A stretch of 64,000 nucleotides of DNA from an uncultured Alphaproteobacteria bacterium. Its GTDB lineage: Bacteria > Pseudomonadota > Alphaproteobacteria > Geminicoccales > Geminicoccaceae. A model generated the notes under the pieces. That model was not told the origin of the DNA. It made no database searches and saw only the letters and a program-made list of their open reading frames with translations. Shown here piece by piece: positions 39,438-46,410 of this stretch. The stretch covers positions 1 through 64,000 of the forward strand of contig CALKJU010000050.1 in NCBI GenBank assembly GCA_937995535.1. Direction: 5' to 3'. Position numbers and translations under genes: made by a program. The stretch's first letter is position 1; each line of letters starts with the position of its first letter.

Positions 39438-40745
39438 ATGCCCATCGAGATCCTGATGCCCGCCCTGTCGCCGACCATGACCGAGGGCAACCTCGCGAAG
39501 TGGCTGAAGAAGGAGGGTGACCCGGTCCGGGCCGGCGACGTGATCGCCGAGATCGAGACCGACAAGGCGACGATGGAGGTGGAGGCGGTCGACGAAGGGA
39601 CGCTGGGCCGGATCCTCGTGCCCGAGGGCAGCGAGGGGGTGAAGGTCAACCAGCCCATCGCCGTGCTCCTGGCCGAGGGCGAGGACGCCTCGACGATCGG
39701 CGCGGCGGGCAAGGCCGCGCCTCCTGCTGCACCGGCTGTGACGGCACCGCCGCCGGTGGCCGCAGCTCCCTCAGCAGCCAAGCCGACTGTGAGTGCGGGC
39801 AACGGCGCCGATCGCGGCGAGCGGGTCTTCGCCAGCCCCCTGGCCAAGCGGATGGCCAAGCTCGCCGGGATCGACCTCGCCGGACTCGTCGGCAGCGGGC
39901 CGCACGGGCGGATCGTCAAGGCCGATGTCGAGGCGGCGATGAGCGGTGCTGCGCCGGCGGCGAAGGCGCCGCCGAAAACCGTCGAAACTCCGGTGGCACC
40001 GCCCGCGGCTCCAGCGGCGCCTGCCGCGGCACCGCCGCCGGTCGCCGGAGCGCCGGCCGCGCCCCACCGCGAGGTCGTGCTCAGCAGCATGCGCAAGGTG
40101 ATCGCGCGCCGGCTGACCGAGGCCAAGCAGACGATCCCACACTTCTACCTGAGCGTCGACATCGAGCTGGACGCGCTGCTCAAGCTGCGCGCCGAGCTCA
40201 ACGCGCGCAAGGGGGCCGACTACAAGCTCTCGGTCAACGATCTGATCATCAAGGCGGCGGCGATCGCGATCCGCCGCAAGCCCGCGGTCAATGCCTATTG
40301 GGGCGGCGATCGGGTCTATGAGCTGAGCGATGTCGACGTCTCGGTGGCGGTCGCCATCGAGGGCGGGCTGATCACCCCGATCATCCGCAAGGCCGACCAG
40401 AAGGGTCTCGCGACCATCTCGAACGAGATGAAGGATCTCGCCAAGCGGGCCAAGGAAGGCAAGCTCAAGCCCGAAGAGTTCCAGGGCGGCGGATTCTCGA
40501 TCAGCAATCTCGGCATGTTCGGGATCAAGGAGTTCGCGGCGGTCATCAACCCGCCGCAGGCGTGCATCCTGGCCGTGGGCGCGGGCGAGCGACGCCCGGT
40601 GGTCAAGGACGGGGCGCTCGCCATCGCCACGGTGATGACGGTCACGCTCTCGGTCGACCATCGGGTGGTCGACGGCGCCCTGGGTGCCGAGTGGCTGCAG
40701 GAGTTCAAGGCGCTCATCGAGGATCCGATCGCGCTGATGCTGTAG
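39438..40745 (+). CDS. pdhC: Dihydrolipoamide acetyltransferase (PDH E2)
   Basis: E2 is the core of the pyruvate dehydrogenase complex and transfers acetyl groups to CoA. The ATG at 39438 gives 435 residues. One lipoyl domain (residues 1-80, Lys43) is followed by an Ala/Pro linker, the peripheral subunit-binding domain ([20 protein letters not shown] to [10 protein letters not shown], about residues 130-170) and a second Ala/Pro linker. The catalytic domain then follows, with [14 protein letters not shown] and the active-site [13 protein letters not shown]. It begins 4 nt after pdhB. Confidence 0.96.
   Translation: MPIEILMPALSPTMTEGNLAKWLKKEGDPVRAGDVIAEIETDKATMEVEAVDEGTLGRILVPEGSEGVKVNQPIAVLLAEGEDASTIGAAGKAAPPAAPAVTAPPPVAAAPSAAKPTVSAGNGADRGERVFASPLAKRMAKLAGIDLAGLVGSGPHGRIVKADVEAAMSGAAPAAKAPPKTVETPVAPPAAPAAPAAAPPPVAGAPAAPHREVVLSSMRKVIARRLTEAKQTIPHFYLSVDIELDALLKLRAELNARKGADYKLSVNDLIIKAAAIAIRRKPAVNAYWGGDRVYELSDVDVSVAVAIEGGLITPIIRKADQKGLATISNEMKDLAKRAKEGKLKPEEFQGGGFSISNLGMFGIKEFAAVINPPQACILAVGAGERRPVVKDGALAIATVMTVTLSVDHRVVDGALGAEWLQEFKALIEDPIALML
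39456..39650 (+). repeat. 195-bp lipoyl-domain direct repeat, copy in pdhC
   Basis: This is the second copy of the lipoyl-domain repeat, with three silent differences from 38057-38251. The spacing between copies is about 1.4 kb, in the same orientation and reading frame. Such identity suggests recent gene conversion or a recent domain duplication. Confidence 0.9.
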
Positions 40746-41067
40746 GCGGTCGAACCCGCGTGCCGCATGGTGCTCAGGGTAGCGGCGGCTCCGGCACTGG
40801 AGGAGCCACGCCGTGAGTGAGCAGGGCTGTCACGCGCGCCACATGGCGCGCCGGCCCACCGTCCGGCGCAGCGGTCGTCCGGTGGTTGGCAGTCCGGTTT
40901 CGCGGTGGCATCCCTTGCTGACGGACGGCCGGCCGCATGGTTTCGCGGCGGGCGGGATGCGGGCCGTCGATCCGCCGCATGCCGTGCCGGACAGGCCGCG
41001 CTTGCGGGTAGTCGAGTAGCCGGGCGTCCGCGTCCGACGCCGGGTCGGGCGAGGGAGGGAGGAACAG
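40746..41067 (+). other. pdhC-lpdA gap with a hairpin
   Basis: This 322-bp gap has no recognised gene. It holds one SD-preceded small ORF (listed separately) and a perfect 7-bp GC-rich hairpin: GCGCGCC (40834-40840), loop ACAT, GGCGCGC (40845-40851). No T-tract follows the hairpin. The end of the gap carries GAGGGAGGGAGGAACAG, the ribosome binding site of lpdA. Confidence 0.6.
40813..41019 (+). CDS. Hypothetical small protein between pdhC and lpdA
   Basis: A GTG at 40813, preceded by AGGAG at seven bases, opens a 68-residue Arg/Pro-rich frame that begins MSEQGCHARHMARRP. I recognise no family, no membrane segment and no signal peptide. The good ribosome binding site argues for translation; the composition, which is what a GC-rich non-coding frame would give, argues against. 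A short 17-codon frame from the ATG at 40767 ends across its start. Confidence 0.25.
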   Translation: MSEQGCHARHMARRPTVRRSGRPVVGSPVSRWHPLLTDGRPHGFAAGGMRAVDPPHAVPDRPRLRVVE

Positions 41068-42465
41068 GTGGCTCAGGCCTTCGATCTGGTCGTCGTCGGC
41101 GGCGGGCCGGGCGGCTACGTGGCGGCGATCCGCGCGGCCCAGCTCGGCATGAAGGTCGGGCTCGTCGAGCGCGAGCACCTCGGCGGGATCTGCCTCAACT
41201 GGGGCTGCATCCCGACCAAGGCACTGCTGCGCTCGGGCGAGATCTACGAGCTCATGCAGCATCTGCCGAGCTTCGGCCTCGCCGCCGACAACCTGCGCTA
41301 CGACTTCGCCGGGGTCGTCAAGCGCTCGCGCGCGGTGGCGGGCCAGCTCAGCCGGGGCGTGGCGCACCTCCTCAAGAAGAACAAGGTCACCGTGCTCGAC
41401 GGCGAGGCGCGGCTGGCCGGCCTGGGAACCCTCAAGGCCAGGCTGAAGGCGGGCGGCGAGGAGGAGATCAGGGCGCCGCACATCATCCTCGCCACCGGTG
41501 CCCGGGCGCGCCAGCTCCCGGGCCTCGAATCCGACGGCAAGCTCGTCTGGACCTACAAGGAGGCGATGGTCCCCGAGGCACTGCCGAAGTCGCTGCTGGT
41601 CGTCGGCTCCGGTGCCATCGGCATCGAGTTCGCGAGCTTCTACAGGGCATTGGGCTGCGACGTCACGGTCGTCGAGGTGCTTCCCCGGGTGCTGCCGGTC
41701 GAGGACGAGGAGATCTCCGCCTTCGCCCACAAGGCGTTCGAGAAGCGCGGCATCAAGCTGCGCACCGGCGCCACAGTGAAGGCGCTGCAGAAGGCGGCCG
41801 GCACCGTCACCGCCACCATCGACGCCAACGGCAAGAGCGAGCAGCTCACCGTCGAGCGGGTCATCATGGCGGTCGGGATCGTCGGCAACGTGGAGGGCCT
41901 CGGTCTCGAAGGCACCGGGGTCAAGGTCGACCGCGCTCATGTGGTGATCGACGAGTACTGCCGGACCGGCGAGCCTGGCGTCTACGCGATCGGCGATCTC
42001 GTCGGGCCGCCTTGGCTGGCCCACAAGGCGAGCCACGAAGGCATCATCTGCGTGGAGAAGATCGCCGGGCTCAACGATGTCCATCCGCTCGACGTGACGA
42101 AGATCCCCGGCTGCACCTACTGCACGCCGCAGGTCGCCTCGGTCGGTCTGACCGAGGCCGCCGCCAAGGCCGACGGGCGCGACATCAAGGTCGGCCGGTT
42201 CCCGTTCATCGGCAACGGCAAGGCGATCGCGCTGGGCGAGCCCGAGGGGATGGTGAAGACGGTGTTCGACGCGCGCACCGGCGAGCTCTTGGGCGCGCAC
42301 ATGATCGGTGCCGAGGTCACCGAGCTGATCCAGGGCTACACCATCGCCCGGACCCTGGAGGCCACCGAGGAGGACCTCATGCACACGGTCTTCCCGCACC
42401 CGACGCTGAGCGAGACGATGCACGAGGCGGTGCTCGACGCCTACAAGCGCGCGATCCATTTCTGA
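41068..42465 (+). CDS. lpdA: Dihydrolipoyl dehydrogenase (E3)
   Basis: E3 reoxidises dihydrolipoyl groups of PDH and related complexes with NAD+. The GTG at 41068 follows GGGAGGGAGGAACAG and gives 465 residues. The FAD-binding GGGPGGYVAAIRAAQ is near the N-terminus, the redox-active disulfide is Cys42 and Cys47 (GGICLNWGCIPT), and an NAD-binding GSGAIGIEFASF follows. The catalytic His444-Glu449 pair lies in HPTLSE. It is the last gene of the pdh cluster and is directly followed by a strong terminator. Confidence 0.97.
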   Translation: MAQAFDLVVVGGGPGGYVAAIRAAQLGMKVGLVEREHLGGICLNWGCIPTKALLRSGEIYELMQHLPSFGLAADNLRYDFAGVVKRSRAVAGQLSRGVAHLLKKNKVTVLDGEARLAGLGTLKARLKAGGEEEIRAPHIILATGARARQLPGLESDGKLVWTYKEAMVPEALPKSLLVVGSGAIGIEFASFYRALGCDVTVVEVLPRVLPVEDEEISAFAHKAFEKRGIKLRTGATVKALQKAAGTVTATIDANGKSEQLTVERVIMAVGIVGNVEGLGLEGTGVKVDRAHVVIDEYCRTGEPGVYAIGDLVGPPWLAHKASHEGIICVEKIAGLNDVHPLDVTKIPGCTYCTPQVASVGLTEAAAKADGRDIKVGRFPFIGNGKAIALGEPEGMVKTVFDARTGELLGAHMIGAEVTELIQGYTIARTLEATEEDLMHTVFPHPTLSETMHEAVLDAYKRAIHF

Positions 42466-42489
42466 CGCCGCTGCACCAAGCGGCGTTTT
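42465..42489 (+). terminator. Intrinsic terminator of the pdh operon
   Basis: ACGCCGCT (42465-42472) and AGCGGCGT (42479-42486) form a perfect 8-bp stem with a six-base loop, followed by TTTTC. It begins at the last base of the lpdA stop codon. This is the clearest intrinsic terminator of the window. Confidence 0.88.
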
Positions 42490-42530
42490 CGGATACGGAG
42501 CGAACGCTGCCCGCTTCGAGGGGTGCCGTG

Positions 42531-42996
42531 ATGACCGGTGGCGAGCTGCGACGCCCGCGCCAGGAGGAGGATTTCCACGCCTGGGCGCTCGATCAGGCGG
42601 CCCGTCTGCGCGCTTGCGCCAGCAGGCACCCGGAGGAGGCGATCGACTGGGAACTGCTCGCCGAGGAGGTGGAGGGCATGGGGATCAGCGATCGCCGTGC
42701 TTGCGAATCCTTCCTGCAGCACATCATCGCGCATCTCCTGAAGCTGCAGCTCGCAGCCGACCCGGCATTGGCGCAAAGAGGTCGCGGCGTTCCGCCTCAA
42801 CCTCGCGCAGCGCCTCACAGCCAGCATCGAGCGGCAGCTTCGCGCCGGTCTCGACCGTCACTGGGGCTACGCCCGACGCATGGCGGCCACCCAGATGGCG
42901 GACACGGATCCGGCCTTCGAGGAGCGCTTGCCACGCAATTGTCCTTGCGATTTCGAGCGGATCGTCGGCGATTGGGTCCCGGAGCGGGGAGCTTAA
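42531..42996 (+). pseudogene. DUF29 family protein, frameshifted
   Basis: The first frame, from the ATG at 42531, encodes a DUF29-like N-terminus (EEDFHAWALDQAARLRA, ELLAEEVEGMGISDRR, HIIAHLLKLQLAAD). It loses similarity at the CCC run at 42761-42763. Removing one C joins it to another frame reading RHWRKEVAAFRLNLAQRL and NCPCDFERIVGDW up to TAA at 42994-42996. The restored protein would have 154 residues, a normal DUF29 length. DUF29 has no known function. The single-base insertion could be a real mutation or a sequencing error. It lies between the pdh terminator and an AT-rich island. Confidence 0.75.
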
Positions 42997-43053
42997 GGTT
43001 TCCTTTATAAAGAATCCGGGCGACCAGCGGTGAGAACAAAGGCAGGGTGGGTG

Positions 43054-43248
43054 ATGAACACTTCTCTGCTTATCTCGGGGGGCAAGGCAGCGATGCTGAC
43101 CACTGTGGTTGGCGATGGTAGGTCCTTTGCCGTCGATGTTGAACCGGTTATGGTACAAGCAGTATTTGATGAAGATTTGATACTCCGACGAATAAAGTTC
43201 GTCATTACAGTAAAAGAACTCAGGTCGACATGTTCAGAGTCAAATTGA
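43054..43248 (+). CDS. Hypothetical small protein in an AT-rich island
   Basis: A 64-residue frame starts at the ATG at 43054, preceded by CAGGGTGGG; a GTG at 43030 is an in-frame alternative. The product begins MNTSLLISGGKAAMLTTVVG and contains VDVEPVMVQAVFDEDLILRR, with a balanced composition unlike the Arg/Pro-rich shadow frames of this genome. I recognise no family. The local G+C (38% counted over 43141-43260) is far below that of the rest of the window, which suggests acquired DNA. Its end overlaps the next small ORF by 19 bases. Confidence 0.45.
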   Translation: MNTSLLISGGKAAMLTTVVGDGRSFAVDVEPVMVQAVFDEDLILRRIKFVITVKELRSTCSESN

Positions 43249-43394
43249 TTTGTCTTGCTGATCAATACGATCCTGTGGGCATCGCAAGTGCGTTAGGCGC
43301 CATGCGCCCGACGATGGTAGGGCTGGCTGCGTCGGGTGAGCAGGCTCTTCTCAACCGATTGGTTGCAGAACTCTCGCCCCCGCTGAGCAACTGA
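43230..43394 (+). CDS. Hypothetical 54-residue protein overlapping the previous ORF
   Basis: A short frame runs from the ATG at 43230 to TGA at 43392-43394, beginning MFRVKLICLADQYDPVGIAS and ending with a helical LLNRLVAELSPPLSN. AGG lies five bases before the ATG. It overlaps the upstream small ORF by 19 bases in another frame, so the two could be a translationally coupled pair or one gene broken by a frameshift. No family is recognised. The 5' half is AT-rich and the 3' half returns to high G+C. Confidence 0.35.
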   Translation: MFRVKLICLADQYDPVGIASALGAMRPTMVGLAASGEQALLNRLVAELSPPLSN

Positions 43395-43555
43395 AGTGGG
43401 GCGTCGCGGACCGTGACGGCCTCTACCCGCCTCGAGGCGGCCATGGGAGACCCAGCCGAAGGCCGTTGACGAGCCAAGGGCGCGCGGAGCGGCGTGGACG
43501 GGGTGCCTCCTGGTCGCCGCTCCGAGCATTAGCAGGGTGGGGCTTCGCGCCGCGC

Positions 43556-43582
43556 TTGACGCCTCAGGGCCGCCCGTACACT
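43556..43582 (+). promoter_or_regulatory. Candidate lipA promoter giving a near-leaderless mRNA
   Basis: TTGACG (43556-43561) and TACACT (43577-43582) are separated by 15 nt. The -10 element ends eight bases before the lipA ATG at 43591, so transcription should start at or within a few bases of the start codon. The bases between (TCTGGCCC region) contain no ribosome binding site. Confidence 0.5.
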
Positions 43583-43590
43583 TCTGGCCC

Positions 43591-44532
43591 ATGTCCGCGA
43601 TCACCGTTCTTAACCGGGTCGGGGCCGCCGAGGCTCCGCCACGGCCGTTCACGCGCAAGCCGGCCTGGATCCGGGTCAAGGCACCGACCTCGGAGGCCTA
43701 TCACGCCACCCGCCGGCTGATGCGCGACAAGAGCCTGCACACGGTCTGCGAGGAGGCGGCCTGCCCGAACATCGGCGAGTGCTGGGCACAGAAGCACGCC
43801 ACGGTGATGATCCTCGGCGACACCTGCACCCGGGCCTGCGCGTTCTGCAACGTCAAGACGGGGACCCCGCTGCCGGTCGATGCCGAGGAGCCGGAGCATC
43901 TGGCCGAGGCGGTGGCGGAGATGGGGCTCGCCCACGTCGTCATCACCTCGGTCGACCGCGACGACCTGCCCGACGGCGGCGCCCAGCAGTTCGTGCGCAG
44001 CATCGCTGCGATCAGGCGCGCGGCGCCGGGCACGACGATCGAGATCCTCACCCCGGATTTCCTGCGCAAGCCCGGCGCCGTCGAGGCCGTGGTCGCCGCT
44101 CGGCCCGACGTTTACAACCACAACCTTGAGACGGTGCCACGACTCTACCGGACGGTACGGCCCGGCGCACGCTACTTCCACTCCTTGCGGCTGTTGCAGA
44201 AGGTCAAGGAGCTCGATCCGACGCTGTTCACCAAGTCCGGGATCATGGTCGGGCTCGGCGAGGAGAAGCGCGAGGTCCTCCAGGTGATGGACGACATGCG
44301 CTCGGCCGACGTCGACTTCGTCACCATCGGCCAGTACCTCCAGCCGACGCCACGGCACCACAGGGTGGTCCGCTACGTCGAGCCGGACGAGTTCGCCGCC
44401 TATGGGCGAGCGGCGCGGGCCAAGGGTTTTCTGCAGGTCGCCAGTTCGCCGCTGACGCGCTCGTCCTACCATGCCGGCGACGACTTCGTGCGTCTGCGCG
44501 CCGCCCGCGAGGCCGCGCTGGCCGCCGCCTGA
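43591..44532 (+). CDS. lipA: Lipoyl synthase
   Basis: LipA is a radical-SAM enzyme that inserts sulfur into protein-bound octanoyl groups, making the lipoyl cofactor needed by PdhB, PdhC and related proteins. The ATG at 43591 gives 313 residues. The auxiliary cluster cysteines are 53, 58 and 64 ([12 protein letters not shown]), the radical-SAM cluster cysteines are 79, 83 and 86 (CTRACAFC), and the C-terminal RSSY serine is present. No ribosome binding site is visible. It is close to pdh-lpdA, consistent with its role, and followed after 5 nt by a COQ10-like gene. Confidence 0.96.
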   Translation: MSAITVLNRVGAAEAPPRPFTRKPAWIRVKAPTSEAYHATRRLMRDKSLHTVCEEAACPNIGECWAQKHATVMILGDTCTRACAFCNVKTGTPLPVDAEEPEHLAEAVAEMGLAHVVITSVDRDDLPDGGAQQFVRSIAAIRRAAPGTTIEILTPDFLRKPGAVEAVVAARPDVYNHNLETVPRLYRTVRPGARYFHSLRLLQKVKELDPTLFTKSGIMVGLGEEKREVLQVMDDMRSADVDFVTIGQYLQPTPRHHRVVRYVEPDEFAAYGRAARAKGFLQVASSPLTRSSYHAGDDFVRLRAAREAALAAA

Positions 44533-44537
44533 CCCGC

Positions 44538-45026
44538 ATGCCGACGCACGCCGAGAAGCGGCAGCTTCCCTACCGACCCGAGCAGCTTTTCGATCTCGTC
44601 GCCGGGGTCGAGCGCTACCCAGAGTTCCTGCCTTGGTGCAAGGCCGCCCGGATCACCTCGCGTGACGGCAATGTCTTCCACGCCGACCTGGTCGTGGCGT
44701 TCAAGGTGTTTCGCGAGCGGTTCCGCTCGAAGGTGACTTTACATCCGATGACCCAGATCGATGTCGAGTACATCGACGGGCCGTTCCGCTACCTGAACAA
44801 TCACTGGCGCTTCGAGACCGCGCCGAACGGTCACTGCGTGGTCGACTTTTACGTCGACTTCGAGTTCCGCTCGCGCATCTTACAGAATCTGATCGGGCTG
44901 CTGTTCAACGAGGCGGTGTCACGGATGGTCGGCGCCTTCGAAGCCCGCGCCCGCAAGCTCTACGGGCCCGACGCCGTGTCGGCGGTGGAGGTAGGTGCGG
45001 GCCGTCCGGCAGGGGCACGCGGCTAG
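44538..45026 (+). CDS. COQ10/RatA-like START-domain protein
   Basis: The 162-residue product belongs to the polyketide cyclase/START superfamily with COQ10 and RatA. In mitochondria COQ10 is a ubiquinone chaperone; in alphaproteobacteria the equivalent role is assumed. Signatures are LPYRPEQLFDLVAGVERYPEFLPWC at the N-terminus, IDVEYIDGPFRYLNNHWRF in the middle and FYVDFEFRSRILQNLIGLLF. The neighbour lipA also follows the usual order. Its TAG stop overlaps the stop of the opposing HxlR gene by four bases. Confidence 0.88.
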   Translation: MPTHAEKRQLPYRPEQLFDLVAGVERYPEFLPWCKAARITSRDGNVFHADLVVAFKVFRERFRSKVTLHPMTQIDVEYIDGPFRYLNNHWRFETAPNGHCVVDFYVDFEFRSRILQNLIGLLFNEAVSRMVGAFEARARKLYGPDAVSAVEVGAGRPAGARG

Positions 45027-45352
45027 GCGCCGCTCCGCTGCGACTCGAGCGCCGCGATCTGGTCGAGCAGGCCGACGAAGCTCTCTCCGAACGCGGTGAG
45101 CCGGTACTCGACCCGGGGCGGAACCTCGGCGAATACCGCTTTGTCCAGCACACCGAAGCGGACCAGCTTGACGAGGCGCTCGTTGAGCACCTTGGCGGTC
45201 AGGCCGGGGACCGCGCGCTCCATCGCGCCCGGCCGGCAGATGCCGGAGCGAACGAGCTGCAGCACGTGCAGCGACCATTTGCACCCGAGCACATCCTCCA
45301 ACATTCCCGCCGTGGTCGGCCCAGGTGGTGACTTTCGCTTTCTGGTCAACAT
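45023..45352 (-). CDS. HxlR family transcriptional regulator
   Basis: HxlR proteins are small winged-helix regulators that often respond to redox or aldehyde stress. The ATG complementary to 45350-45352 gives 109 residues; the frame extends upstream through the intergenic region without family support. The core LEDVLGCKWSLHVLQLV, PGLTAKVLNERLVKL and YRLTAFGESFVGLLDQI match the family. Two cysteines (24 and 39) lie near the DNA-binding domain. It is divergent from the cytochrome P460-like gene with 103 nt between them, so that gene is the likely target. Confidence 0.85.
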   Translation of the reverse strand: MLTRKRKSPPGPTTAGMLEDVLGCKWSLHVLQLVRSGICRPGAMERAVPGLTAKVLNERLVKLVRFGVLDKAVFAEVPPRVEYRLTAFGESFVGLLDQIAALESQRSGA

Positions 45353-45455
45353 TTTGCACCGTTCCGTTCGTGCCTTACCGGAAAGTGCCCGCTGGCGTGA
45401 CGGACCGGGCCGACTAAGCTCCGCAGTCGAATCGCCAAGCTTCGGAGATCGGTCC

Positions 45456-45929
45456 ATGAGGCACACGGTCCTTCTCGGCATCGCCGGCGTGCTCGCGGCC
45501 GGCGCCGCCTCGGCCCAGCAAGTCCCCTATCCCGAAGGCTACCGCGACTGGCATCATGTCAAGACCATGGTGCTGCAGCCGGGCCATCCGCTTTACCAGG
45601 CGTTCGGCGGCATCCATCACATCTACGCCAATCCGGCGGCCGTCGAGGGCTACCGCACTGGTAGCTTCCCGGACGGCGCGGTGATCGTGTTCGACCTCCT
45701 CGAGACGGTTGAAGGCGACGCCGCGATCAGCGAGGGGGCGCGCAAGGTCGTGGGTGTCATGCACCGCGACGCGACGGCCTTCGCGGCGACGGGCGGCTGG
45801 GGCTTCGAGGGCTTCGCTGCCGGCGATCCGGCCACCCGCGCGGTCGGTCCGGGCAACGGCGACGCTTGTTTCGGCTGCCACCAGGCGGAGGCCGCGCCGA
45901 GCTTCGTCTTCAGCCGGCTGCGCCCGTAG
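45456..45929 (+). CDS. Cytochrome P460-like periplasmic haem protein
   Basis: The 157-residue product has a signal peptide (LLGIAGVLAAGAASA, cleavage near residue 21) and a single c-type haem motif near the end, CFGCH at residues 138-142. The body (YPEGYRDWHHVKTMV, GGIHHIYANPAAV, FPDGAVIVFDLLE) matches the cytochrome P460 family. Characterised members act on hydroxylamine or bind NO; the substrate here is unknown. GGAG lies eight bases before the ATG at 45456. The divergent HxlR gene is a probable regulator. Its 3' end overlaps pncC by 20 bases. Confidence 0.82.
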   Translation: MRHTVLLGIAGVLAAGAASAQQVPYPEGYRDWHHVKTMVLQPGHPLYQAFGGIHHIYANPAAVEGYRTGSFPDGAVIVFDLLETVEGDAAISEGARKVVGVMHRDATAFAATGGWGFEGFAAGDPATRAVGPGNGDACFGCHQAEAAPSFVFSRLRP

Positions 45930-46410
45930 CGCGGATCGCCAGGCGCAGCGCCGCTGCGACGCTGGCCAAGCGGACGGCGCTTCGATCGCCGTGGAAGACA
46001 TGGCGCTCGTGAAGCGCGCCGAGGTCCGTGGCGACGGCGAGATGGACGAGACCGACGGGCTTGGTCGCCGTGGCGCCACCCGGGCCGGCGATCCCCGTCA
46101 CGGCGATGGCGAGATCGCACCCGGCGCGGGCGCGGGCGCCCGCCGCCATCTCGCGCGCGGTCGCCTCGCTGACCGCGCCCTCGGCGGCGAGCGTCGCGGG
46201 CGCGACACCAAGGAGCGCGACCTTGGCCTCGTTGGCGTAGGTCACCCAGCCGCGGTCGACCACGTGCGACGCGCCGGCATGCTCGGTGAGGCAGGCGGCG
46301 ACCAGGCCACCGGTGCAGGACTCAGCCGTGGCAAGGCGCCAGCCTCGGGCGCGGCAGGCGTCGAGCAGGGTGGCGGCGGCAGCGAGGCAGTCGGCGGGGA
46401 AGAGGCTCAT
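45910..46410 (-). CDS. pncC: Nicotinamide-nucleotide amidohydrolase PncC (CinA C-terminal family)
   Basis: PncC deamidates nicotinamide mononucleotide in pyridine nucleotide recycling. The ATG complementary to 46408-46410 gives 166 residues. Family motifs are LATAESCTGGLVAACLTEHAGAS near residue 25, VTYANEAKVALLGV and DLAIAVTGIAGPGGATATKPVGLV. The N-terminal domain of full CinA is absent, which is normal for this family. The start overlaps the ispDF stop by four bases, so it is the second gene of an ispDF-pncC unit. Confidence 0.93.
   Translation of the reverse strand: MSLFPADCLAAAATLLDACRARGWRLATAESCTGGLVAACLTEHAGASHVVDRGWVTYANEAKVALLGVAPATLAAEGAVSEATAREMAAGARARAGCDLAIAVTGIAGPGGATATKPVGLVHLAVATDLGALHERHVFHGDRSAVRLASVAAALRLAIRATGAAG

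Noticed and set aside
37532-40126. Very long minus-strand frame of 864 codons
   Set aside because: It is fully antisense to pdhA, pdhB and pdhC, which carry intact catalytic and lipoylation motifs.
40774-42459. Long minus-strand frame of 561 codons
   Set aside because: It lies antisense to lpdA, shows only acidic/Arg-rich repeats typical of the reverse frame of GC-rich genes, and matches no family.
43005-43265. Minus-strand frame of 86 codons in the AT-rich island
   Set aside because: It has no convincing ribosome binding site, and the plus-strand ORFs at 43054 and 43230 are better supported.
45353-45455. HxlR operator (GCAC...GTGC repeat near 45356-45373)
   Set aside because: Only four bases pair on each side, which is expected by chance in this GC-rich sequence.
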